A stretch of 64,000 bases of DNA from Salinispora oceanensis (lineage in GTDB: Bacteria; Actinomycetota; Actinomycetes; Mycobacteriales; Micromonosporaceae), in contig NZ_KB911579.1 in the NCBI RefSeq assembly GCF_000383575.1, positions 1,481,875 to 1,545,874 on the forward strand. Direction: 5' to 3'. The notes under the pieces were generated by a model. That model saw nothing but the letters and a program-made list of their open reading frames with translations, searched no databases and was not told the DNA's origin. Positions within the stretch are counted from its first letter, which is position 1, and every line of letters begins with the position of its first letter. The position numbers were made by a program, and so were the translations under genes. Below, one piece after another: positions 47,707 through 56,133 of this stretch.

Positions 47707-50700
47707 TGGGAGACGGTCGGGTGCACGACGGCGTACCGGCCAACGGCATTCACGAGCTGGTCGAACAACAGGCGGCACGCACACCGTCCGCACCGGCGGT
47801 GCAACTCGACGATGAGGTCTGGAACTATGACCGGCTCAACGAGCGGGCCAACGCCATCGGTCATCGCCTGCGCCAACTGGGTGCCGGTCCGGGGGACCAC
47901 GTTGCGGTCACCGCCGCCCGTTCGCCGCAGCTCGTCGCGGCCGTGCTCGGTGTGTGGAAGGCCGGTGGGGCGGTCATCGCCCTGGAATCCCACCAGGACA
48001 TCGTCCGGATGCACCGGTCGGCGCCAGCCGCAGCCCCGCGGATCGCCATCCGGACCGGCGAGCGGCCTGAGATCCCCGGGGTCGAAGTCTGGTTGGACCT
48101 GGGTACGGAGACCGGCCCGCCGACCGGGAACCCCGCCGCCTGCACCCGACCGGACGACGCGGCCTACGTCGTCTTCACCTCGGGCTCCTCGGGCACGCCG
48201 AAAGGGATCGTCGGCACGCACCGGGGCGTCCTCAACTACTTCGACGACCTGCGGCGGCGGAACCACCTGGCCGAGGGTGACGCGGTGGTCCAGCTCTCGG
48301 CTGCCTCGTTCGACGCCATGCTGCGGGACATGTTCTTCCCGCTCACCGTCGGCGCGCGCACGGTGATCGCGCCGCGCGGTGGCCGGGACGTGGCCGCAGT
48401 GCTCGATCTGCTCGTCGGCTCCGGGGCCACCGCCGTTGTCGCGATCGTCCCGTCGGTGCTGCGCGAACTCGTACGGGAGGCAGGGCGGAGCGGCGTCACC
48501 GTCCCCCGGGTCCGCACCGTACTGGTCAGCGGGGAGCGGCTCTACCACGCGGATGTCGAGGCGGCCCGCGAGGTCCTTCCGAACGCCCGGCTCCACAACC
48601 TGTACGGGCCGTCGGAGTGCACGATGACCACGACGACGCACGACGCGGACGACGGTTCGACCACCGGTGGCGGGGTTCCGATCGGCCGCCCGATCTCGGG
48701 CACGACGGCGTACGTGCTCGACCGGGCCCTCAACCTCACTCCGCCTGGTTACGTCGGTGAGCTGTTCATCGCCGGAGCGGGAGTCACCCGCGGATACTGG
48801 AACCGTCCGGCGCTCACGGCGGAACGCTTCGTCCCCAACCCGTACGGACACGCCGGGGAACGCATGTACCGCACCGGCGACCGGGCACGGCTGCGCCCGG
48901 ACGGCGTGCTGGAGTTCCTCGGCCGCACGGACGACCAGGTGAAGATCCGTGGCCAGCGGGTCGAACTCGGGGAGGTCGAGTCGGCACTGCTCGGCGTTCC
49001 CGAGATCCGGGAGGCGGCCTGCCGGGTGTGGGACGAGACGGGAGCACTCATCGCCTACCTGGTGTGGACGCAGGGGCACGAGCCCGTCACGGCCAGCGAA
49101 CTGCGCGCGCGCCTGGCCCACCTGCTGCCGGAGTACATGCTTCCGGACCTGTTCCTGTCCCTGGACCGGCTGCCCCGGACCACCAGCGGGAAGGTCGACC
49201 GTCGAGCGCTGCCGGATCAACGTACTCTGCCGCGCTCGGAGACGCTCGGTGACGCCGTCGCCCCCCGCGACGCCGCCGAGGAACGGATGGCCGGCGTGTG
49301 GCGCGACCTGCTCGGCGTCCGGTCGCTGGGTGTGCACGACAGTTTCTTCGAGCTGGGCGGTCACTCACTGCTGGCGATGCGCCTGGTCGCCCTCATCGCC
49401 GACAGCTTCGGCGTCGAGGTCCCGCTGCGGGCGGTCTTCGCCGCCCCGACCATCGCCGCCCTGACCGGGTACGTCGCCCGCCGTCCCGCAGACGGTCGCC
49501 GCCGACCGGGGCCGACACCCGCTCCGCGGGGACCTCGGCAGCTCTCACCGGCCCAGGCGCACGTATGGTCACTGGAACGCCTCGCCCCGGGGGGATCCTG
49601 TTACAACGTCGCGGGCATCATCCGGCTCCGTGGCGTGCTGGACGTGGACGCGATGTCCCGGGCGACCACCGAGATCGTCCGGCGCCACGAAGCTCTCCGC
49701 ACGACGTTCCCGGAGGTGGACGGTGTGCCGATGGTACGCGTCCAACCGCCCGGTCCGGTCCGGCTGTCCGTTGTCGATCTGGGTGTGGCCGGCGGCGAAT
49801 CCGCGCTACGGGCTGCGGTGCGCGAGCTGGCGCTCACCGGGTTCGACCTCGCGAACGGCCCGCTGGTGCGCGTCGGGCTTCTCCGGATCTCCCCGGTCGA
49901 GCACGTCCACTACCTGGTCGTGCACCACATCGTCTTCGATGGCTGGTCGATGGCGACCTACCTGCGGGAGTTGACTGTCCTTTACCAGGCGTTCGTCGAG
50001 GGCCGGCCGTCACCGCTGCCGGAGCCACCGCTTCAGTACGGCGACCTGGCGACCTGGCAGGCCGAGCAGGTGGCATCCGGGGCATGGGACGACGACATCG
50101 GCTATTGGCGGGCTCAACTCGCCGGTGCGACACCGATTGTGCGCATACCCGACGGCTATCCATTCATCTCGGAAGCGCACCGCAACCGTGGTCAGCGGAT
50201 GTGCACGATCGATGCTGAGGTCACCCGCCGTCTGGCGGAACGGGCGGCCGATATCAAGGCAACCCCGTCGATGATGTTGATGGCGGCCTATCAAGTGGCG
50301 CTGCATGTAACGTGTGGAGCCGTGAACTTCCATGTCGCGATGCCGGTGGCAAACCGGATCTCCCCCGAGACCGATCACATGATCGGTTTCGTCGCGAACA
50401 CACTCCTCATTCGCGCTGACCTCTCCGGCGACCCGACTCTTTCCGAGCTGGCCCACCGGACGAGAGAGACCCTGCTCGACGGCTACGCACACGCCGACGC
50501 TCCACTCGAGGACGTCGTCCGGCGCCTGCTGCCGGACGCCGCGACACCGGACCTGCTCCTCGCCCAGGCGATGTTCAACATGCAGGAGGTTGCGCTCGCA
50601 TCCGTCGAAGCCGGCGCGCTCGCGCTGGAAGCGGCCGACACCGCCGACGTGTGGTCACGTCATCCCGTGGCGCTCTTCGTCAACCAGGAGCCGACGGCGA

Positions 50701-50840
50701 CGAGACTCCACCTCGTCTACGACAGCGCGCTGTTCGACGGGGAGTGGGCGGACCGGTTCACCGTCACCCTGCGTGCCGCAGTGGACGCCATCGCAGGCGG
50801 CCGTGATGATCGGGTCGGTGCACTCCGGACGGCAGCGTGA
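47706..50840 (+). CDS. NRPS, domains A-T-C
   Basis: 1,044 residues. ATG 47706 overlaps the previous stop by one base (TGATG). A: HELVEQQAARTPSAPAVQ, FTSGSSGTPKGIV (153), [54 protein letters not shown] (552). C: LSPAQAHVWSLERL (613), HHIVFDGWSMATYLREL (740), MIGFVANTLLIRADLSG. Pocket residues D-A-R-A-L-S-L-M-T are not in my memory of assigned codes. A protein that starts with A and ends with C suits an initiation module: it loads the first residue without an upstream C domain and offers a C domain to the next A-T protein. The alternative is an internal role with C domains provided in trans. Confidence 0.88.
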   Translation: MGDGRVHDGVPANGIHELVEQQAARTPSAPAVQLDDEVWNYDRLNERANAIGHRLRQLGAGPGDHVAVTAARSPQLVAAVLGVWKAGGAVIALESHQDIVRMHRSAPAAAPRIAIRTGERPEIPGVEVWLDLGTETGPPTGNPAACTRPDDAAYVVFTSGSSGTPKGIVGTHRGVLNYFDDLRRRNHLAEGDAVVQLSAASFDAMLRDMFFPLTVGARTVIAPRGGRDVAAVLDLLVGSGATAVVAIVPSVLRELVREAGRSGVTVPRVRTVLVSGERLYHADVEAAREVLPNARLHNLYGPSECTMTTTTHDADDGSTTGGGVPIGRPISGTTAYVLDRALNLTPPGYVGELFIAGAGVTRGYWNRPALTAERFVPNPYGHAGERMYRTGDRARLRPDGVLEFLGRTDDQVKIRGQRVELGEVESALLGVPEIREAACRVWDETGALIAYLVWTQGHEPVTASELRARLAHLLPEYMLPDLFLSLDRLPRTTSGKVDRRALPDQRTLPRSETLGDAVAPRDAAEERMAGVWRDLLGVRSLGVHDSFFELGGHSLLAMRLVALIADSFGVEVPLRAVFAAPTIAALTGYVARRPADGRRRPGPTPAPRGPRQLSPAQAHVWSLERLAPGGSCYNVAGIIRLRGVLDVDAMSRATTEIVRRHEALRTTFPEVDGVPMVRVQPPGPVRLSVVDLGVAGGESALRAAVRELALTGFDLANGPLVRVGLLRISPVEHVHYLVVHHIVFDGWSMATYLRELTVLYQAFVEGRPSPLPEPPLQYGDLATWQAEQVASGAWDDDIGYWRAQLAGATPIVRIPDGYPFISEAHRNRGQRMCTIDAEVTRRLAERAADIKATPSMMLMAAYQVALHVTCGAVNFHVAMPVANRISPETDHMIGFVANTLLIRADLSGDPTLSELAHRTRETLLDGYAHADAPLEDVVRRLLPDAATPDLLLAQAMFNMQEVALASVEAGALALEAADTADVWSRHPVALFVNQEPTATRLHLVYDSALFDGEWADRFTVTLRAAVDAIAGGRDDRVGALRTAA

Positions 50841-52096
50841 TGAGCGCACACAGCGCCGTCCGGTCGCGCCGTCCGCTGATCGCCCTGCTCGCCGCGCACG
50901 GTATATCGCTGACCGGAAACGCGATGACCCTGCTGTCGGTGCCGTGGTTCGTGCTGCAGGCGACCGGTAGTCCCGTTCAGACCGGCCTCGCGGCCACCGC
51001 GACCTTCCTGCCGATCCTGCTGTCGACGTCGCTGGGCGGGGTCCTCATCGACCGGATCGGCTACCGCCGCGCGGGCATTGCGTGTGACCTGATCAGTGGC
51101 GCGATGATCGCCCTGATACCGCTACTGCATCTGCTGGACCTGCTCCCACTGCCGGTCCTGCTGGCCCTGGTCTTCCTGAGTGCTCTGTTCGACGCGCCAT
51201 CGAGCACCGCTCGCCTCGCGCTGCTGCCGACGCTCGCGGAGCACGCGGGGACCACGATAGAACGTGCGAGCAGCGCCATGGGTGTCGTCGAGCGGGTGTC
51301 CCGGATGATCGGCGCGCCGATCGCCGGCGGGCTCCTCGTCCTGATCGGCCCGGCGAACGTGCTTCTCGTGGACGCCGGAACGTTCGTGGCGTCAGCGCTG
51401 ATCCTCGCCCTCTCGGTCGTTCCCGGCAGGGGTGGGAGAGCGGCGGCGGACACCTCGTTCGGGCGGGGCTTGAAGGCCGGGTTCGCCCATGTCTGGAACG
51501 ACCGTCTGCTGCTCGCGATCACGCTGCTCATCGCGGTGACGAATGTGCTCGACGTGGCCTACGTGGGTGTCGTGCTGCCGGTGTACGGAGACCAGGTGCT
51601 CTCCGGAGTCTCCGCTGTCGGCCTGGTGATCGGCACCTCGGCGGTGGCCGCGGTGATCGGCGGGCTGGTCTTCGGCGCGGTCCTCTTCCGGCTGCCCCGT
51701 CGGGCTCTGGTCACCGTGGCCTTCATGCTCGTCGGGCTGCCTCGCTGCCTCATTCTGGCACTCGAGCCCGGCCTGCTCTGGGTGCTGGTGACGGCCGCGG
51801 CGACCGGCTTCTTCGCGGGGATGCTCAATCCGATTCTGAACACCGTGCAGTATAAACGAGTCCCGGAGGAAATCAGGGCCCGCGCCCTGGGGGCGATGTT
51901 CGCGGCCACCTACGCCGTCGCGCCACTCGGTCCACTGGTCGGTGGTGCGCTGATCGCCAGTCAGGGATTGACGGTGACCCTGCTCCTCTTTGCGGGCGTC
52001 TACGCGATGGCGGCGCTGAGCCTGCTGCTGCCCCTCAGGGTGTGGCAGGGATTCGACGAATCCGCAGACCAACCTCGTGAGAAAGCGACGGTCTAG
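50840..52096 (+). CDS. MFS exporter
   Basis: 418 residues, ATG 50840 overlapping the NRPS stop (TGATG). It is a drug/siderophore-type major facilitator (EntS-like group): LLAAHGISLTGNAMTLLSVP, then GVLIDRIGYRRAGI (loop 2-3 motif), about ten to twelve hydrophobic segments such as LLDLLPLPVLLALVFLSALF and LLAITLLIAVTNVLDVAYVG, and NTVQYKRVPEEIRARALG between segments. Position at the end of the NRPS run implies export of the finished peptide and self-protection. Confidence 0.85.
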   Translation: MSAHSAVRSRRPLIALLAAHGISLTGNAMTLLSVPWFVLQATGSPVQTGLAATATFLPILLSTSLGGVLIDRIGYRRAGIACDLISGAMIALIPLLHLLDLLPLPVLLALVFLSALFDAPSSTARLALLPTLAEHAGTTIERASSAMGVVERVSRMIGAPIAGGLLVLIGPANVLLVDAGTFVASALILALSVVPGRGGRAAADTSFGRGLKAGFAHVWNDRLLLAITLLIAVTNVLDVAYVGVVLPVYGDQVLSGVSAVGLVIGTSAVAAVIGGLVFGAVLFRLPRRALVTVAFMLVGLPRCLILALEPGLLWVLVTAAATGFFAGMLNPILNTVQYKRVPEEIRARALGAMFAATYAVAPLGPLVGGALIASQGLTVTLLLFAGVYAMAALSLLLPLRVWQGFDESADQPREKATV

Positions 52097-52099
52097 TCG

Positions 52100-52798
52100 A
52101 TGACCACCGCCGGTGTCGGAATCGTGGGCGGGCTCGGACCGCTCGCGGGCGCACACGTCTATGAGCGTTTCGTCCGGATGAGCCCAGCTGCCTCGGATCA
52201 GGAACATGGTTTCGTGATTCTGATCAGTCGCCCCTTTCCCAGTCGTATCGCTCATCTGAGCGGCCTCGCCGAGTCACCGCTGCCCTACCTCGTCGACACC
52301 GTGCGGTCGTTGCAGTCCATGGGCTGCAACGTGCTGGCGCTCGCCTCGGCGACGACACACGCCTACCGCCGGGCCATCCAGCAGCAGACCGGCGCGATGA
52401 TCGTCGACGGAATGCGGGCGACCACCCAGGCGCTGACCGACCGTGGCGCCACCGCCGCTGTCGTCTTCTGCACCCGGCTGACCCGACAGCTTCGGCTGTA
52501 CGAGGAGTCGTGGCCGGAGAACGTGCGGCTCCATTACGCGACCGAGGAGGAACAGCGGACCATCGACGAGTTGATCGATGGCGTCAAGGGTGGACGGACC
52601 GGTCCCGTCGAGTCGGCGGCCCTGCACCGACTCGTCCACCGTTATGCGTCCGTGGGTATCACCCCGATTCTCGGCTGCACCGAGCTGCCGCTGCTCTGGG
52701 CGCCCGAGGAACCGACCGTGGAGGTGGTCTCCGTTTCGGACTCCATCGCGTCCGCCGCCATCGCCGCCGAGGCCGACCAGCGGCTGGAATTGGCCTGA
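52100..52798 (+). CDS. Asp/Glu-racemase-family protein lacking the first catalytic Cys
   Basis: 232 residues; starts 3 bases after the exporter stop, so it is in the same operon. Family motifs: GIVGGLGPLAGAHVYERFV, LISRPFPSRIAHLSG, and the second active-site motif LGCTELPLLW (C193). The first motif, normally CNTAH, reads ALASATTHAY with Ser83 where Cys is expected. Two-base racemases need both cysteines, so this protein may be a one-base isomerase, a decarboxylase like the single-Cys arylmalonate decarboxylase, or may use another residue (C124 is present in AVVFCTRL). In the pathway it could prepare a D-amino acid or another modified precursor. Confidence 0.78.
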   Translation: MTTAGVGIVGGLGPLAGAHVYERFVRMSPAASDQEHGFVILISRPFPSRIAHLSGLAESPLPYLVDTVRSLQSMGCNVLALASATTHAYRRAIQQQTGAMIVDGMRATTQALTDRGATAAVVFCTRLTRQLRLYEESWPENVRLHYATEEEQRTIDELIDGVKGGRTGPVESAALHRLVHRYASVGITPILGCTELPLLWAPEEPTVEVVSVSDSIASAAIAAEADQRLELA

Positions 52799-52852
52799 TC
52801 CGGACGACCCCGGGGTGGCGAGGGCCGACCGGACCGGATGGCTGGGCGTGCG

Positions 52853-53803
52853 CTACTCGGTCGAGAGGTAGTCGTGCGCGGAGTCGTAGGCGAAGGTGAG
52901 GATCCGGGTGCCCGGCACCGACCGTTCGCCGTAGTCGATGGCGGCGACCACGTTCGCCGCCGAGGAGAGTCCGACGGCCAGCCCCTCGCTACGCATCAGC
53001 GTCTCCATCATCGCCCTGGCCGAACTCTCCTCGACCTCGATCTCCTCGTCGATGAGCGACACGTCCAGGTTGGCGGGCACCAGCCCGACGGCGAGCCCCT
53101 GCATGTGGTGGACGGCGAACTGGTTGCGCAGCATCGAGCACCCCTTCGGGGTCACCGCGACGATACGCAGGTCTGGCTTGTGGCGACGCAGCACGCGGCC
53201 GACACCCGAGAGATGCCCACCGGTGCCGACACCCGCGATCATGACATCGGGGAGGTCCCCACCAAGGTCGTCGAGGATCTCCAGAGCGGTCGTCCGTTCG
53301 TGGACCGCAGGGTTCGCCGGATTCGCCTGTTGGTTCAGCAGGACCCAGTCGGGGTTGTCGAAGAGCAGCTCGATGGCTTTCTCCCCGTGCGAGTTCCCGC
53401 CGCGCCGGTGGTCCGAGAGCACGATCTCCGCGCCGAACGACCGCAGCGTGCGCTGCTTGGCCGGGCTGTAGTTGTCCGGAATCACCAGCACCAAGCGATA
53501 GCCGAGGACGGCGGCGGCCATGGCCAGGCCGAGCCCCGTGTTGCCGCCGGTCGGCTCGATGATCGTCTGACCACTCCCGCGAACCAGCAGTCCCTCGTCC
53601 TCCGCGGCCAGCACCATGCTCAGCGCCACCCGGACCTTGTGGCTGCCGCCGGGGTTGAGCATCTCGAGCTTCATGAGGATCCGGTGACCGGTGGCCGCGT
53701 GCAACCGGTTCAGATTGATGATCGGCGTGCGCCCCACCAGGTCGAGAATCGAGGCCGCGACCGGCCGGGTACCCGTGCCGTGGCCCATCACGTCGCTGTT
53801 CAT
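52853..53803 (-). CDS. Cysteine-synthase-family PLP enzyme
   Basis: 316 residues, last gene of a minus-strand operon, its start overlapping the JAMM gene stop by four bases. It is a fold-type II PLP enzyme: GRTPIINLNRL, PLP lysine in LEMLNPGGSHKVRVAL (K56; NPGGSVKDR in typical CysK), TIIEPTGGNTGLGLAMAAAV, phosphate-binding AGVGTGGHLSGVGRVL and LAVGLSSAANVVAA. It should add a nucleophile to the beta-carbon of an activated serine (O-acetyl- or O-phosphoserine). With sulfide or a thiocarboxylate the product is cysteine; related secondary-metabolism enzymes make 2,3-diaminopropionate precursors or O-ureidoserine. The SbnB-type dehydrogenase needed for diaminopropionate by the SbnA route is not seen. 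Confidence 0.85.
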   Translation of the reverse strand: MNSDVMGHGTGTRPVAASILDLVGRTPIINLNRLHAATGHRILMKLEMLNPGGSHKVRVALSMVLAAEDEGLLVRGSGQTIIEPTGGNTGLGLAMAAAVLGYRLVLVIPDNYSPAKQRTLRSFGAEIVLSDHRRGGNSHGEKAIELLFDNPDWVLLNQQANPANPAVHERTTALEILDDLGGDLPDVMIAGVGTGGHLSGVGRVLRRHKPDLRIVAVTPKGCSMLRNQFAVHHMQGLAVGLVPANLDVSLIDEEIEVEESSARAMMETLMRSEGLAVGLSSAANVVAAIDYGERSVPGTRILTFAYDSAHDYLSTE

Positions 53804-54318
53804 CCTGGATGACCTTCAATCGGTGGGAAATCGTCGGGCGGCATCGGGTTGCCGTAGGTCTGGATGGGGACGTAGCGGCGGGTGCGCGCGCAAAAGCCGA
53901 ACTTCCTGGCGCCCCGGACGCCTGACGGGGTCACGTCCACCACGAGGTGGTCAACCGGATAGGTGGGGCTACCGTCGGTGACCGCGTACCGCTGGTCCTC
54001 GGCGCTGAAGTACGCGCCGACGTTCGGGTGGGAGTGATAGATCACCAGCACCGGATCGTCGGTGTCCAGCGAGCGCGCCAGTTCCAGTAGGTCGGCGGCC
54101 GTGAACGCGTACCCGGTGGTCACGGTACGGTCGAAAGTTCGGCTTCCGTCGGCGTGGCGTCGTTCGACCGCGTTCTCGCACTCCCGTACCCCGGACCGGC
54201 GCACGAACCCGCACGCCTCCGCCGGAAAGGCACGCACCGCCGCCGCGAAGATCCGGGCGAGATGTTCCCGGGTAGGAATACCGCCACCGGGCGCGGGACG
54301 GTCGTCGACGTGGGTCAT
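53800..54318 (-). CDS. JAMM/MPN+ metallopeptidase (Mec-like)
   Basis: 172 residues from ATG 54318, overlapping both neighbours by four bases (ATGA on each side). A complete JAMM zinc site is visible: Glu in FPAEACGFV (E34) and HSHPNVGAYFSAEDQ, that is H95-x-H97-x7-S105-x2-D108. In mycobacteria the JAMM peptidase Mec is encoded with CysM and the ubiquitin-like carrier CysO and frees cysteine from the CysO-Cys adduct. The same pairing here suggests carrier-dependent cysteine (or analogue) synthesis, but no ThiS/CysO-like gene is visible in the window. The C-terminal tail after RRYVPIQTYG is Pro-rich. Confidence 0.85.
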   Translation of the reverse strand: MTHVDDRPAPGGGIPTREHLARIFAAAVRAFPAEACGFVRRSGVRECENAVERRHADGSRTFDRTVTTGYAFTAADLLELARSLDTDDPVLVIYHSHPNVGAYFSAEDQRYAVTDGSPTYPVDHLVVDVTPSGVRGARKFGFCARTRRYVPIQTYGNPMPPDDFPPIEGHPG

Positions 54319-55346
54319 CGGTCCGCCGTGGCCTCGGGACCCGCCAACTCCGACCGGCGGGCGGTGTGGGGTGTGGTCAGCAGAAGGCTCACGCTCGAAC
54401 CGTCCGGCGCGTTCAGCCGCATGTACGTCCGGCGCTCGCCGGTGACGCCGGGCAACTCGACGAGCAGGTGGTCGTCGGCCCGCTCGATGATGGAGACGGG
54501 TTGTCGGTCCGAGTTCCAGTCGCGCTTCTCCACCCACAGGGCCGGGCTCTGCAGTCCTCGGCCGTACAGCCGGAACCGGTCCCGTCCTGCCGGTTCGACG
54601 CCGGTGACGGCGAGGTCGGTGCGCCCGGCTACCACCTGGTAGTGGTGCAGCACGCTCACCCGGGAGAGTTCCGGGACGTCGTCGCGGACCAGGACATGGC
54701 TGCCGATCCGGACGTCGTCGCCGATGCGTACCGGACCGAGGATTCTCGCGTACGCGCCGACCTCGACCCGGTGACCGAGCATCGGGTGCCGGCGACCGGT
54801 CGGGTTGTCGGCGACCCGGAGGGAGCCGAGCACCACGCACTGGAGCAGGTAGCAGTCGCTGCCGATGACGGTGGTCTCGCCCACGACGGTGCCCATACCG
54901 TGGTCGACGACGAACCTCGGACCGATCCGCGCCGCCGGATGGATCTCCACACCGGTCTCCGACTTCGCCTGCTCGGAGATGTCGCGCGCGAGAATCCGCG
55001 AGTGCTCGACGCAGGAACCGCTCAGCCGTGCCGTGGTGAGGATGGAGTGTGCCAGGCGGTACGCCAGCACCGCGCGGAACGCGCGATACGTGCCGAGCAC
55101 CTCCCGCCAGGAGCCGTGGGCGGCCGGATCGCGTCTGGCCAGGGCGAGCAGGTCACCCTCGACCAGTTCGAGGAGCTCTGCCGAGGCCGGGTCCCAGTCG
55201 GGTCCGCACATCAACCGGATCCGTGACAGGCGCGGGCGCGTGTACCCCCACAGGAGCGCGGCCAGCTGGCTGCGACGTCGCGTAGCCTCGGGAAGGGCGT
55301 CGTCCGCGTCCTCGCCGGGACAACCGCACCTGCGCACCGCAACCAT
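54315..55346 (-). CDS. Serine-acetyltransferase-like protein with extra C-terminal domain
   Basis: 343 residues from ATG 55346 (CGGAGG 9 bases upstream; GTG 55367 is a longer option). Residues about 60-140 are helical, with TYRAFRAVLAYRLAHSIL. Then comes the left-handed beta-helix of CysE: GVEIHPAARIGPRFVVDHG, MGTVVGETTVIGSDCYLLQC, RRHPMLGHRVEVGAYARIL, GPVRIGDDVRIGSHVLV, including the catalytic His of VDHGMG. Residues about 235-343 (VTGVEPAGRDRFRLYGRGLQ, SALWVEKRDW-like segment, LVELPGVTGERRTYMRL) are not found in ordinary CysE and look like an immunoglobulin-type (IPT-like) beta domain. It should make O-acetylserine for the downstream synthase. It begins the operon that continues with the JAMM and synthase genes. 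Confidence 0.8.
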   Translation of the reverse strand: MVAVRRCGCPGEDADDALPEATRRRSQLAALLWGYTRPRLSRIRLMCGPDWDPASAELLELVEGDLLALARRDPAAHGSWREVLGTYRAFRAVLAYRLAHSILTTARLSGSCVEHSRILARDISEQAKSETGVEIHPAARIGPRFVVDHGMGTVVGETTVIGSDCYLLQCVVLGSLRVADNPTGRRHPMLGHRVEVGAYARILGPVRIGDDVRIGSHVLVRDDVPELSRVSVLHHYQVVAGRTDLAVTGVEPAGRDRFRLYGRGLQSPALWVEKRDWNSDRQPVSIIERADDHLLVELPGVTGERRTYMRLNAPDGSSVSLLLTTPHTARRSELAGPEATADR

Positions 55347-55566
55347 TACATCCGACCTCCGCATCACTGCACGTCAATGTGGCGAGAACACGTTGTTCTT
55401 TTCGGTCGGCGATCGCACGTCGTGGCGGTCACCCCTGCGTCCACTGTCACGACACCGCTGACCCGTCCGCACCTCGCTGTTGCTCGGCCCCCGTGTACAC
55501 GCCTGGTCGGGTGGGCTGCAGCGGACGGTGCAGGGAGGACTACGGTTCCGTTACGGGGCGTCCGCG

Positions 55567-55779
55567 TCAGGAGACCGGCGGCTGGTCCATCGCCAGCCGG
55601 AGACTCTTCGGCCTCATGTCGGTCCATTCCTCCTCGATGTGACGCAGGCAGTCCTGGCGGGGGCGCGCCGGCCCCGTCGCGTGCCAGCCAGCCGGCAGAT
55701 CGCGGTGCGCCGGCCAGATCGAATATTGCTCCTCGTCATTGATGACAACGAAGTATTCGATGGTTTCGTCGTCGAACAT
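55567..55779 (-). CDS. MbtH-like protein
   Basis: 70 residues from ATG 55779 with GGAGG upstream. It carries the family signature NDEEQYSIWPAHRDLPAGWH, CLRHIEEEWTDMRP. MbtH proteins bind adenylation domains and are needed for their folding or activity. It lies 221 bases upstream of the serine-acetyltransferase gene on the same strand, and divergent from the aldo-keto reductase gene. It probably serves one or more of the five A domains here. Confidence 0.92.
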   Translation of the reverse strand: MFDDETIEYFVVINDEEQYSIWPAHRDLPAGWHATGPARPRQDCLRHIEEEWTDMRPKSLRLAMDQPPVS

Positions 55780-56133
55780 GGTTAATTGCCTCCCCGTATG
55801 CGGCGCTCGCGCCGCGAGTGGCGACAGAACGATACCGGCCTTGCCGGAGAGATGGAATATGGAATGAGGTCGGCGGTTGAATTGTTGGGCAACTCTAGAT
55901 CCGAGTGTGAGGAATGTCAAGGATTGGCTGGGCCGTCCACCCCTTCGCGGGAGGAGAACTGATCGATGCGCGCCCTTTTCCGTACCATACCCGTAGCATG
56001 CCCGTTCCTGACCGCAGGAGCGCAGTCGACCAGGGCTTTCACGCCCTGATTGACGCCGCCAGAATTTGCGGCCGAAGAACATGGGGCGGCCATAATGACC
56101 TCCAGGAAAGACGAACAGGAGGGCGAAGGGCCG
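55780..56133. promoter_or_regulatory. Divergent control region, mbtH / aldo-keto reductase
   Basis: 354 bases between the MbtH start and the reductase start. Promoters for both directions are expected here. It is richer in A+T near 55850-55920 than its surroundings, and no stable hairpin or gene is evident. An in-frame upstream ATG for the reductase exists at 56095. Confidence 0.4.

Noticed and set aside
45940..47793. 617-codon minus-strand frame opposite the A-T NRPS
   Set aside because: It has no recognisable domain and is Val/Arg/Asp-rich shadow coding of a well-supported adenylation domain.
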